Assembly: GCA_946185205.1 (NCBI GenBank) | Contig: CAMHIP010000002.1 | Coordinates: 1 to 62,428 of the forward strand | Direction: 5' to 3' | Length of the DNA stretch: 62,428 nucleotides | DNA from: an uncultured Bacteroidales bacterium | GTDB lineage: Bacteria; Bacteroidota; Bacteroidia; Bacteroidales; UBA932 | Shown here: piece after piece, positions 1 to 10,980 of the stretch | Position numbering within the stretch: position 1 is the stretch's first letter | Layout of the letters: the number at the start of each line of letters is the position of its first letter | Program-made: the position numbers and the translations under genes | Notes under the pieces: generated by a model | Database searches by the model: none | The model's input: the letters and a program-made list of their open reading frames with translations, nothing else | Told to the model about the DNA's origin: nothing

Positions 1-1714
1 TGAGGTAGCTGATGCCCGGACGGCTGATGCGCATGTTGTAGGACAGGCCGATGTTCTGGGTCTGGCTGATGTTGAACTGGATGCTGGCCGTGGGCACGAG
101 ACTGCCGTACTGCGTACTGAAATCGTTGCCCTGGCCCGCTGCGTAGGTCACGTTCTGCCAGGTGTGCTCGTAGCGGACGCCGCCCATCAGGCTGACGGGA
201 CCGAGCGTGGTCTTGTACTCGGCGTAGAGCGCACCGATGCGGTTGGAGAACTTGTAGTCGAGGCTGCCCGCCGTGTTGAGGGCCCAGTCGGCGCCGTTCC
301 ACAGATAAAGCTGCTGGAAGGAGCTGTTGAGCCGGCTGATGAACTTGGCGCCGGTGCTCAGGGTGCCGGTGAGGCCGAGCGGCGTGGTGAAGTCGGCCTG
401 GACCGTGTGGTCGTAGGAATTCTGCCGTCCGTCCGTCTTGCGGTCGGTGAGGTCGAGCCCGCCGAGGGCGGCGGTCTGGAAGGTGTTCTCGCTCACGGTC
501 GCGGTCGGGGTGCCGGAGTACTGGTAGGAGAGGATGAAACTGCGCCCGGGCACGTCGCTCCAGAGGTGCTGGTAGTCGGCGCTGGCCGTGATGGCGTTGG
601 AAGTCATGCTGGTGAGGGTGGTGCCGTCGTAGCTGAAGCCGGCGCCGTAGATGCCGCCGCTCATCGTGGTGGAATTCAGGCCGTCCATCGTGGTGCCGAA
701 ATGCATCAGGCCGGCGGTCACGGAGATGAGGTTCTGCGCGTCGATCTCATAGCTGGCGCTCAGGTTGCCCATGCCCATCGGCAGGGTCATGGCGGATTCG
801 CTGTGGTTGACGGTCTTGCCGCCCAGGCCGCCGAGCAGTTCACGGGTGACGTCGGTGGTGGTGCCGGGCATCTTCATGTACATCCCGTTGCCGTTGAGGC
901 TCCAGGTGAACTTGCCCTTCTGCTGGCTCAGGAACAGGCCGCCGCCCCCGCCGCGGGTGCTGCCCATCGCGCGGACCGTGCCGTAGAAGCCGTCCGCCAT
1001 GCTCTGGCCGCCGGTGGCTTCGCGGTTGGTGACGAGGTTGAGCACGCCGCCGACGCCCTCGGCGTCATAGCGGACGCCCGGGTTCGTGATGACCTGGATG
1101 TCCTTGACGGAGCTCGCGGGCATCATCTTGAAGATCTGCGAAGGGTTGCCGGAGAACATCTGGCTGGGCTTGCCGTCAACGGTGACCTGGAAGCTGGAGG
1201 AGCCGTTGACGGTGATGTTGTCCTGTCCGTCCACCGTGACCATCGGGACCTTGCGCAGCATCTCCAGCACCGTGGCGGTCTTGGAGTCCACGTCATCGAC
1301 CACGTTGTAGGTCATCCGGTCCACCTCCATCTTCACGAGGGGGCGCTGGGCGGTGACGGAAGCGCTTTTCAGGGACTGGACGTCGTCCTGGATCCAGATC
1401 TCTCCGAGACTGTAGTTCTCCTGTCCCTCCAGGGTGAACTGCACCCGGCGGTCGCGCCGGCCCACGCCGGAGAAGAGCAGCGTGTAGTCGCCGCTGCCGG
1501 GGAGGAGCTGGCAGAAATTGCCGTCCATGTCGGTGGTCGTGAAGGCGATGGGCTTCTCGGCGTCCGGCGCCTTGAAGAACTGTACGACGGCCGCCGGCTC
1601 GCCCTGGCGGGTCAGGGAGTCGAGCACGGAGCCGCAGACGACGGTCTGCTTCTGGGCGAAGAGGGCCGCGGCGGAGAGCGCGGCGAGGATCAGGGTTGTG
1701 AGGATTCGTTTCAT
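1..1714 (-). CDS. TonB-receptor-like outer membrane beta-barrel protein (3' end outside window)
   Basis: The reading frame starts MKRILTTLILAALSAAALFA followed by Gln, a signal peptide with predicted cleavage before QKQTVV. Next comes a carboxypeptidase-regulatory-like beta-sandwich (about residues 25-115, with a TTDMDGNF..LPGSGDYTLLFS pattern), then a plug domain (MEVDRMTYNVVDD, VTVDGQDNITVNGSSSF, TNPGVRYDAEGVGGVLNLVT) and a run of beta strands rich in aromatic and Asn/Ser residues. This is the architecture of the Bacteroidetes outer-membrane beta-barrel family related to TonB-dependent receptors. The window cuts it after about 570 residues (GISYL). Substrate cannot be told; no SusD partner is visible. 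It diverges from ligA and has its own promoter at 1741-1771. Confidence 0.9.
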   Translation of the reverse strand, partial: MKRILTTLILAALSAAALFAQKQTVVCGSVLDSLTRQGEPAAVVQFFKAPDAEKPIAFTTTDMDGNFCQLLPGSGDYTLLFSGVGRRDRRVQFTLEGQENYSLGEIWIQDDVQSLKSASVTAQRPLVKMEVDRMTYNVVDDVDSKTATVLEMLRKVPMVTVDGQDNITVNGSSSFQVTVDGKPSQMFSGNPSQIFKMMPASSVKDIQVITNPGVRYDAEGVGGVLNLVTNREATGGQSMADGFYGTVRAMGSTRGGGGGLFLSQQKGKFTWSLNGNGMYMKMPGTTTDVTRELLGGLGGKTVNHSESAMTLPMGMGNLSASYEIDAQNLISVTAGLMHFGTTMDGLNSTTMSGGIYGAGFSYDGTTLTSMTSNAITASADYQHLWSDVPGRSFILSYQYSGTPTATVSENTFQTAALGGLDLTDRKTDGRQNSYDHTVQADFTTPLGLTGTLSTGAKFISRLNSSFQQLYLWNGADWALNTAGSLDYKFSNRIGALYAEYKTTLGPVSLMGGVRYEHTWQNVTYAAGQGNDFSTQYGSLVPTASIQFNISQTQNIGLSYNMRISRPGISYL

Positions 1715-1740
1715 ATCGCGTGTGTTTTTGTTTCCGGGAG

Positions 1741-3995
<2,255 letters not shown>

Positions 3996-4001
3996 TTCAA
4001 G

Positions 4002-4940
4002 ATGAAGCTTGCCAAGAAGATAACGGATCTCTTTACCGACCGGATCTGGACCCTGGACGCCAGCGGGGATTCCCCGTTCTATGCCTGGGTCGTCCGCACC
4101 TGGAAGATCATCCGCATCACCTTCAAGACCTTCACGGAGAACCGCATGGGCTTCCAGTGCGTCTCGCTCAGCTACTTCATCACCCTCGCCCTCGTGCCCT
4201 TCCTCGCCTTCGCGTTCGCCGTGACCGGCGGCCTGGGCCTGGACGACAAGATCACGCAGGTCCTGCAGATGATCCTCCCCACGCACCCCGAGATCGTGAC
4301 CCTGCTCTCCGACAAGGCCGGCAACATCCTCTCTTCCGCGCAGGGCGGCGGACTGGGACTCATCTCCGCCCTGATGTTTCTCTGGGCCATCCTGTGGATG
4401 ATGTTCCAGGTAGAGCGCGTCTTCAACAACGTCTGGGGCATCCTCAAGATCCCCCGCAAGCTCTACAAGCGCTTCGGATTCTATTTCCTGGTGCTTTTCC
4501 TCTCGCCCTTCATGGTCATCATCTTCGGATCGGGCATCGTCTATGCCACCAACATGCCCAATCTCTTCGGCCTGGACGTCAAGGACCTGCGCTTCATCTT
4601 CAAGCTGATCGGCTATATCGCCTTCTACCTGATCCTGGTGGGCACCCTCTCCGTGATGTACAAGTACATCCCCGCCACCTGGGTCAACTACAAATACGCC
4701 CTCTGGTCCGCCCTGATCGCGGGCGGGATCTTCATGCTTTTCCAATACCTCTACCTCAACACGCAGATGTTCATGGGGCGGCTCAACCAGGCCTATGGCC
4801 TGCTCGCCGCCATCCCGCTCTTCCTGATCTGGCTGAATTTCAGCTGGCAGATCATCATCTACGGTGCACAGCTCACATACAGTTTCCAGAATGTCGATCA
4901 GTATAAAGTCTCCGCGTGGGACACCGAGAACAGATCATGA
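4002..4940 (+). CDS. YihY/BrkB-family inner membrane protein
   Basis: A 312-aa integral membrane protein of the YihY (UPF0761, formerly RNase BN-like) family. Family signs are the N-terminal helix and first segment FTENRMGFQCVSLSYFITLALVPFLAFAF, about six hydrophobic segments, and the C-terminal AYGLLAAIPLFLIWLNFSWQIIIYGAQLTYSF, a strongly conserved family stretch. Molecular function is not established for the family. It lies between ligA and the Rel homologue, sharing an ATGA overlap (4937-4940) with the latter, so translational coupling is likely. Confidence 0.9.
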   Translation: MKLAKKITDLFTDRIWTLDASGDSPFYAWVVRTWKIIRITFKTFTENRMGFQCVSLSYFITLALVPFLAFAFAVTGGLGLDDKITQVLQMILPTHPEIVTLLSDKAGNILSSAQGGGLGLISALMFLWAILWMMFQVERVFNNVWGILKIPRKLYKRFGFYFLVLFLSPFMVIIFGSGIVYATNMPNLFGLDVKDLRFIFKLIGYIAFYLILVGTLSVMYKYIPATWVNYKYALWSALIAGGIFMLFQYLYLNTQMFMGRLNQAYGLLAAIPLFLIWLNFSWQIIIYGAQLTYSFQNVDQYKVSAWDTENRS

Positions 4941-7120
4941 GTTTTTCCAAATTCACCCCCGATGATTACCGCCGCATAGAAGCCGCGTTCGACGAGCTGC
5001 TCGCCGTCGCCACCCGGCGATGCAAGGACGAGCACGAAGTGGAGACCGTCTGCAAGGCCTTCGAATTCGCCAACCAGGCCCACAAGAACGTCCGGCGGCG
5101 CTCGGGCGAGCCGTATATGCTGCATCCGATCGCCGTGGCCCATATCGTCGTCACCGAGATCGGCCTCGGCTGCAAGTCCATCTGCGCCGCCCTGCTCCAC
5201 GATGTCGTGGAAGACACCGCCTACACGGTCGAGGACATCCGCAATCTGTTCGGCGACAAGATCGCCTCGCTGGTCGACGGACTGACCAAGATCAAGACCG
5301 TGCTGGACAACGAGGACTTCAAGGGGACCAGCACCGAGAGCCTCCAGGCGGAGAACTTCAAGCGCATCCTGCTCACCCTGAACGACGACGTGCGCGTGGT
5401 GCTGATCAAGCTCGCCGACCGGCTCCACAACTGTCGCACCATCGAGTTCATGCCCGAGCACAAGCGGGACAAGATCCTCTCCGAGACCATGTTCATCTTC
5501 ATCCCGCTGGCGCACCGGCTCGGCCTGTACACCGTCAAGTCGGAGATGGAGAACATCTGGCTCCGCTACAAGGAACCGGAAGACTACCGCCGCATCTCCG
5601 AGCGCATCAAGGGCAACATCGCCCAGCGCGACAAGGACATCGACGACTTCATCGAGCCCATCTCGCAGGCGCTCACGCAGGCCGGCTACCGCTTCCGGAT
5701 CAAGAAACGCATCAAGACCCCCTACTCCATCTGGTACAAGATGCGCACGAAACAGGTGCCCTTCGAGCAGATCTACGACCTGTACGCCGTCCGCATCATC
5801 TTCGAGCCGCAGGAGAACAACGTCCAGACCGAGCGCGGACAGGCCTACCTGATCTTCTCCACCATCACCCACCTCTACCGGGAGAACCTGGGCCGCCGCC
5901 GCGACTGGATCTCACAGCCCAAGACCAACGGCTACGAGGCCCTGCACTGCACCCTGATGAGCCACGCCGGCTTCTGGGTGGAGGTGCAGATCCGTTCCAA
6001 GCGCATGGACGACATCGCCGAGAAGGGCATCGCCGCCCACTGGGCCTACAAGAACGACGGCTACATCTCCGAGAACGGCTCCGAGATGGACAAGTGGCTG
6101 GCCGAAGTCCAGGACATCCTGCTGAGCAAGGATGTGAGCGCGCTCGAGCTGCTGGACATCATCCACAAGGATCTGGTCAGCAGCGAGATCGTCGTCTTCA
6201 CGCCCAAGGGCGAGCAGAAGGCGATCCGCGGCGGGGCCACGGCGCTGGACTTCGCCTACCTCATCCACACGGAAATCGGCAACAAGGCCATCGCCGCCAA
6301 GGTCAACATGCGGCTCGTCCCCCTCTCCCATACCCTCAAGGCCGGAGACCAGGTGGAGATCATCACGGCGGAGAACGCCCGGCCCAAGGTGGAATGGGTG
6401 TCCTTCCTGCAGACGCGCTACGCCCGCAACCGCGTGATCGAGTATTTCCGCCAGGATTTTGACATCATCGCGCAGGAAGGCGAGCGGATCTTCGAGGAGC
6501 GCATCCGCCTCATGGGGCTCCAGAGCTCCCGCGAACTGGTACGCAAATTCCTTGACTACAGCCAGTTGCACGACGAGGACGAGCTCTGGTTCCGCATCGG
6601 GCTGGGCCTGCTCGGTCCCGAGGAATTCAAGGCCATCATCGACGAGAAGGACCTCTCCACCGGCGAGAAGCGCAAGTACTCCATCCGCGAAGACAACGCC
6701 CACGCGATCCAGTACAAGATCGCGGAATGCTGCCACCCGATCCCGGGCGATCCGGTCATCGGTTTCTCGATGAACGACAACCTCGTCATCGTCCACAAGA
6801 AGTCCTGCCCCGTGGCGGAGAGTCTCGCCAGCAAATACGGCAACCGCATGGTCGTGCCCCAATGGGGCGCCGTCCAGCAGGAATACCCGATCCGGATCTC
6901 GCTCAAGGGCATCGACCGGCTCGGCCTGCTCAGCGAGATCTCCAGCTTCATCTCCCAGACCCTCGGCATCAACATGCGCAAGCTCCAGCTTTCCACGGAG
7001 GACGGCCTGTTCGAGGGATTCATCGAACTGCTCGTCCGCGACAAGAAGAACCTGGAGCGGATGGTGGAAGGACTTTCCAGGATCGACGGCATCCAGGATG
7101 TCGTCCGCACAGATATCTGA
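4937..7120 (+). CDS. Bifunctional (p)ppGpp synthetase/hydrolase, RelA/SpoT family
   Basis: Makes and degrades the alarmone (p)ppGpp in the stringent response. The 727-aa protein carries an HD hydrolase domain with the intact HDVVED motif at about 88-93, a nucleotidyltransferase synthetase domain (KTPYSIWYKM, YDLYAVRII, TNGYEALHCTLM, EVQIRSKRMDDIAEKG), a TGS domain (VVFTPKGEQKAI...ALDFAYLIHTEIG), a Cys-rich zinc-finger region (AECCHPIPGDPVIGF) and a C-terminal ACT domain (ISLKGIDRLGLLSEISSF). Both catalytic halves look active by motif. The start at 4937 was chosen because it gives an ATGA overlap with the preceding stop and the normal family N-terminus. Confidence 0.95.
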   Translation: MSFSKFTPDDYRRIEAAFDELLAVATRRCKDEHEVETVCKAFEFANQAHKNVRRRSGEPYMLHPIAVAHIVVTEIGLGCKSICAALLHDVVEDTAYTVEDIRNLFGDKIASLVDGLTKIKTVLDNEDFKGTSTESLQAENFKRILLTLNDDVRVVLIKLADRLHNCRTIEFMPEHKRDKILSETMFIFIPLAHRLGLYTVKSEMENIWLRYKEPEDYRRISERIKGNIAQRDKDIDDFIEPISQALTQAGYRFRIKKRIKTPYSIWYKMRTKQVPFEQIYDLYAVRIIFEPQENNVQTERGQAYLIFSTITHLYRENLGRRRDWISQPKTNGYEALHCTLMSHAGFWVEVQIRSKRMDDIAEKGIAAHWAYKNDGYISENGSEMDKWLAEVQDILLSKDVSALELLDIIHKDLVSSEIVVFTPKGEQKAIRGGATALDFAYLIHTEIGNKAIAAKVNMRLVPLSHTLKAGDQVEIITAENARPKVEWVSFLQTRYARNRVIEYFRQDFDIIAQEGERIFEERIRLMGLQSSRELVRKFLDYSQLHDEDELWFRIGLGLLGPEEFKAIIDEKDLSTGEKRKYSIREDNAHAIQYKIAECCHPIPGDPVIGFSMNDNLVIVHKKSCPVAESLASKYGNRMVVPQWGAVQQEYPIRISLKGIDRLGLLSEISSFISQTLGINMRKLQLSTEDGLFEGFIELLVRDKKNLERMVEGLSRIDGIQDVVRTDI

Positions 7121-7126
7121 CACGCC

Positions 7127-8920
7127 ATGATGAAACGTCTGCTACCCCTGATCCTGATTACCGGCGCCTGCCTGCTGCCGCTCTTCTTCCCTTCCTGCGC
7201 CAACACGACGCAGGCCCCTTCCGGTGGCAAGAAAGACACCATCCCGCCCCTGATCATCGACATCAAGCCGCTCCCGGGCGCCGTGCAGGTCCCGACCGAG
7301 GGGGCGTCCTTCGTGTTCACCTTCAACGAATACGTCACCATCAAGACGCCGGCCAACATCTTCCTGTCGCCGCCCCAGCGCCGCCCGCCCAAGTCCCGCA
7401 TCCGCGGACACGACCTGGTCGTCTCCTTCGAGGAGCCGCTGGAGCCGAACACCACCTACACGCTGAGCTTCACCGACGCCATCGCGGACACCAACGAGGG
7501 CAACATGTTCCCGGGCTACACCTATGTCTTCTCCACGGGCGCGCAGATCGACTCGATGATGATGACGGGCACCGTGCGCGACTGCAACACCCTCGCCCCG
7601 GTCAAGGGAGCCACCGTGCTGCTGCACAAGGACCACGCCGACTCGGCCGTCTTCTTGCACCGGCCCTACGCCGCCGTCAAGACGGACGACTGGGGCTTCT
7701 TCGTCCTGCCCTTCATCCAGGACACCCTCTACCGCATCTACGCCATCCGGGACGCCAACAACGACAACATCTACGACCCGGAGACGGAGACCATCGCCTT
7801 CATCGACTCGCTGATCCGGCCCGTCATGGTCGCTTCCGACACCGTTCCGGAGATCCTCAAATACGACATGCTCGACACCCTGCGCTGCCTGGCGCGCCGC
7901 AGCGAGCACGAGCTCAAGCTCTTCCGGGAGAAACCCTCCAAGCAGTTCATCGTCAACAAGGTACGCACGGCCGAACGCTCTGCATACCTGACCTTCCAGG
8001 CGCCGGGCGCGTGGATCGACTCGCTGTGGATCCGGGGCTACCGCTCCGACCAGGTGATCAGCCAGTTCAACATCCTGCAGGACAGTCTGGAGCTGTGGAT
8101 CAACAGCCGCCGGGCGGCGCCCGACACGATGCGCATCTATGTCAACTACCGCAAGACGGACACCCTGGGGCGGCTTGTTCCCGCGCAGGAAGTCATCCGG
8201 CTGTCCCTGCCGCAGGAGAAGCGGACCTATTCGAAGACCCAGCGGCGCAATATCAAGCACGAAGACACGGTCTGCGTCTATACCTTCAAGGCGGTCCCCG
8301 AGACCGTGGAGCAAAACGGCTTCGAGCTGGAATTCCGCAATCCGATCATCTCCGAGCGCTTCGACTCCGTCCAGTTCCTGGCCGTCAACACCCGCCAGCG
8401 GCAGACCCGGGCCGAATTCACCGTGGAGCAGGATTCCCTCAACCTGCGCCGCTACATCCTGCGTCCCAAGGACAAGCTGATGCCGGGATTCGAATACATG
8501 ATGAAACTCCCCCACCGGGCTTTCCGGGACATCAACGGCTTCTGGTCGGACAGCACGCAGGTCAAGGTCAGTCTCCCGTCGGACGAGACCCTGAGCACGC
8601 TGGAGCTCGACCTTTCCGGGGTGGACCGCAAGCTGATCGTCGATCTGCTGGGCGAGAAGCGGGACAAGATCCTCCGCACCCACATCACCGACCGCGACGG
8701 CACGCTCCTGTTCCCCTACCTCAAGGCAGGCCGGTACAGCATCCGCATCACCGAAGACGGCAACCGCAATTCCATCATCGACACCGGTTCGCTGCTGGAG
8801 CACCGGCAGCCGGAGAAGGTCGTCTTCCTGGACTTCTCGGGCAGCGAGTATCTCGACATTCCGGCCAGCACCGAACTCACCCAGAGCGTCGCCGTCGGCG
8901 AACTCTTCAAAACGGAATGA
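7127..8920 (+). CDS. Ig-like domain lipoprotein, Bacteroidetes conserved family
   Basis: A 597-aa exported lipoprotein: signal peptide with lipobox LFFPSC (Cys about residue 25), then SGGKKDTIPPLI and an Ig-like (SbsA-type) domain with the hallmark FVFTFNEYVTIK and LEPNTTYTLSFTDAIAD. The C-terminal part has repeated beta-sandwich patterns including two carboxypeptidase-like stretches (AIRDANNDNIYDPETE and ITEDGNRNSIIDTGS) in which Asp/Asn-rich loops may bind calcium. Its role is unknown; the family is common in Bacteroidetes and sits here between rel and a small barrel gene, 6 nt after the former. ATG at 7130 is an equally possible start. Confidence 0.8.
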   Translation: MMKRLLPLILITGACLLPLFFPSCANTTQAPSGGKKDTIPPLIIDIKPLPGAVQVPTEGASFVFTFNEYVTIKTPANIFLSPPQRRPPKSRIRGHDLVVSFEEPLEPNTTYTLSFTDAIADTNEGNMFPGYTYVFSTGAQIDSMMMTGTVRDCNTLAPVKGATVLLHKDHADSAVFLHRPYAAVKTDDWGFFVLPFIQDTLYRIYAIRDANNDNIYDPETETIAFIDSLIRPVMVASDTVPEILKYDMLDTLRCLARRSEHELKLFREKPSKQFIVNKVRTAERSAYLTFQAPGAWIDSLWIRGYRSDQVISQFNILQDSLELWINSRRAAPDTMRIYVNYRKTDTLGRLVPAQEVIRLSLPQEKRTYSKTQRRNIKHEDTVCVYTFKAVPETVEQNGFELEFRNPIISERFDSVQFLAVNTRQRQTRAEFTVEQDSLNLRRYILRPKDKLMPGFEYMMKLPHRAFRDINGFWSDSTQVKVSLPSDETLSTLELDLSGVDRKLIVDLLGEKRDKILRTHITDRDGTLLFPYLKAGRYSIRITEDGNRNSIIDTGSLLEHRQPEKVVFLDFSGSEYLDIPASTELTQSVAVGELFKTE

Positions 8921-8924
8921 CGCC

Positions 8925-9728
8925 ATGAGCCCTTTCAAAACCCTCTCCCTCGTCCTTCTCCTGCTGTCCGGCGCCCTCTGCGCCCGGGCGCAGGAAGTGG
9001 AATGGACCGACACCCTGGCGACCCCGGCCAAAAAGGAAATGATCAACGACTATGTGCTGATCGGCGTCAATTACGGCGTCACCTTTTCCAACATGTACTA
9101 CACCCCGTCGCGGCACAACCGCGCCTGGCAGTTCGCGCCCAACTACGTCAGCGTCACCTTCACGAAGTTCAGCAAGATGTTCGACAACATCCCGATGTTC
9201 GCCCTGGTGCTGGGCGTGGCGCACGGCTACGAGGGATTCGGCTTCCTGCGCGACCCCGAGACCGGGCGTTCCCAGGATGTGGACGGCGCCGAGCAGGCCA
9301 GCATCGAGGTCTTTGAGATCCCGGCCCTCGCGCAGATCCACGTGGACATCGAGCCGGCCAAGATCATGGCCAACGTGGGCGTCTATGGCGGCTGGCGCAA
9401 CAGCATTTCCCGCTCCGGCCCCAACCTGGAAGCGGAATTCGCCAACGCCTTCCGTCCCTACGAGAACCGCTGGGACTACGGGCTGCAGGGCGGCGCCGGT
9501 TTTGCCCTGATGTTCGATCCGGTCGAGATCCATGTCGGGGCCATGCTCCGCTGGTCCTGGTCTTCGCTCTACAAGCCGGACTACGCCAGCCCCTACTACT
9601 ACCGCTATGCCTATCCGCTGGACATCATCGCCACGGTAGGCGTGCATTTCCAGCTTACCAAGCGCTCCGGCAAGACCACTTCGCAGCTGCGCCGGGAAGC
9701 CAAAGAAATCGTATATGGCACGCATTGA
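8925..9728 (+). CDS. Small outer membrane beta-barrel protein
   Basis: A 267-aa protein with a clear signal peptide (cleavage predicted after ALCARA, leaving Gln). The mature part alternates polar and hydrophobic residues in amphipathic strands, with aromatic girdles such as VNYGVTFSNMYY, MLRWSWSSLYK and PYYYRYAYPLDIIATVGVHFQL, which fits a porin-type barrel of the PorT/OmpW-like size. No motif fixes a precise family. It begins 4 nt after the preceding gene and its last 14 nt overlap ispG, so it is part of the same operon. Confidence 0.65.
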   Translation: MSPFKTLSLVLLLLSGALCARAQEVEWTDTLATPAKKEMINDYVLIGVNYGVTFSNMYYTPSRHNRAWQFAPNYVSVTFTKFSKMFDNIPMFALVLGVAHGYEGFGFLRDPETGRSQDVDGAEQASIEVFEIPALAQIHVDIEPAKIMANVGVYGGWRNSISRSGPNLEAEFANAFRPYENRWDYGLQGGAGFALMFDPVEIHVGAMLRWSWSSLYKPDYASPYYYRYAYPLDIIATVGVHFQLTKRSGKTTSQLRREAKEIVYGTH

Positions 9729-10980
9729 GACCCTTCCTGTCCGGGTCGGTGATTCACTGGTCATCGGCGCCGGACATCCCATCGTCGTCCAGACGATGTG
9801 CAATACCCACACCTCCGACGTGGAGGCCACAGCAGCCCAGACGCTGGAGCTCGCCGCCGCGGGCGCGCAGCTGGTCCGCATCACCGTTCCCGGACGGCAG
9901 GACGTCCCCGCCGTCGCGGAGATCAAGCGCCGCGTGCGGGCGGCCGGCTGCAAGGTCCCGCTGGTCGCGGACATCCATTTCAGCTCGGAAACGGCCATCG
10001 CCGTGGCCCCGGTCGTGGAGAAGGTCCGCATCAACCCCGGCAATTTCCACCCCGACCACGAGCAGGCCCGCCTGCAGTTTGCGAAGTTCCTCTCCGTCTG
10101 CAAGGAACACGGTACGGCCGTGCGCGTGGGGCTCAACCACGGCTCGCTCGGGCGCTACATCACCGACCGCTACGGCAACACGCCGCACGCCATGGCGATG
10201 GCGGCGATGGAGTGGCTGGAGATGTGTATCGAGGCGGATTTCCTGAACGTGGTGGTCTCGCTCAAGGCGAGCAACACCGTCGTGATGGTGGAGGCCTACC
10301 GCGAGCTGGCGCGGCGGATGCAGGAGCGGGGCGTCGTGTTCCCGATGCATCTGGGCGTGACGGAGGCGGGAGGCGGAGACAGCGGGCGCATCAAGTCCTG
10401 CGTGGGCATCGCTTCGCTGCTCCAGGAGGGCATCGGCGATACGATCCGGGTGTCGCTGACGGAGCCGCCGGTCAACGAACTGCCTGTTGCGCAATATATT
10501 GCGCAACAGGCAGTTCAAACTATTTCGCTTCGCTCAAACGCAAACCCGGCACTGACCCAAAGCGAACTGCAGATGCTGGATGCAGCAATCACCTGGGGTC
10601 CGAAGCTGCTGAAGCGCGAGATTGACGAAATCCCCGCGGAGGCGGGACTGTCGGAGTATCTGAAGGACGAGATCATGCAGGCGGCCCGGCGCCGCTTCTA
10701 CAAGCCGGAGTACATCGCCTGCCCGGGCTGCGGCCGCACCATGTACAATCTCCAGGAGACCTTCGAAGAGGTCCAGCGCCGCACCGCCCATCTCAAGGGG
10801 CTGGTGATCGCCGTGATGGGCTGCATCGTCAACGGCCCCGGCGAGATGGCGGACGCCGACTGGGGCTACGTGGGCGAAGGCGGCGGCCGCGTCACCATCT
10901 ACCACAAGAGCGAGCCCGTCCTGCGCCACATCCCCGACACCGAAGCCATCGACCGGCTGCTGGAGCTCATCGAAGGTTGA
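9715..10980 (+). CDS. ispG: 4-hydroxy-3-methylbut-2-enyl diphosphate synthase IspG (intermediate length)
   Basis: Fe-S enzyme of the MEP isoprenoid pathway converting MEcPP to HMBPP. The TIM-barrel half is complete (VQTMCNTHTSDVEAT, ADIHFSS, KVRINPGNF, GDTIRVSLTEPP) and so is the 4Fe-4S half (IACPGCGRT, GCIVNGPGEMADAD). At 421 aa it is longer than the E. coli type (372) but far shorter than the roughly 600-aa Bacteroidetes type, which has an extra domain between the halves. Here that place holds about 45 extra residues only, and DNA at 10477-10516 is a perfect 40-bp palindrome. Frame is intact, so the protein is probably functional. Confidence 0.93.
   Translation: MARIETLPVRVGDSLVIGAGHPIVVQTMCNTHTSDVEATAAQTLELAAAGAQLVRITVPGRQDVPAVAEIKRRVRAAGCKVPLVADIHFSSETAIAVAPVVEKVRINPGNFHPDHEQARLQFAKFLSVCKEHGTAVRVGLNHGSLGRYITDRYGNTPHAMAMAAMEWLEMCIEADFLNVVVSLKASNTVVMVEAYRELARRMQERGVVFPMHLGVTEAGGGDSGRIKSCVGIASLLQEGIGDTIRVSLTEPPVNELPVAQYIAQQAVQTISLRSNANPALTQSELQMLDAAITWGPKLLKREIDEIPAEAGLSEYLKDEIMQAARRRFYKPEYIACPGCGRTMYNLQETFEEVQRRTAHLKGLVIAVMGCIVNGPGEMADADWGYVGEGGGRVTIYHKSEPVLRHIPDTEAIDRLLELIEG
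10477..10516. repeat. Perfect 40-bp palindrome inside ispG
   Basis: The first 20 nt (GAACTGCCTGTTGCGCAATA) are followed at once by their exact reverse complement, with no spacer. It encodes NELPVAQYIAQQAVQ at the junction between the two IspG halves. The neighbouring 10517-10580 stretch is also more AT-rich than the surrounding gene. Confidence 0.95.
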
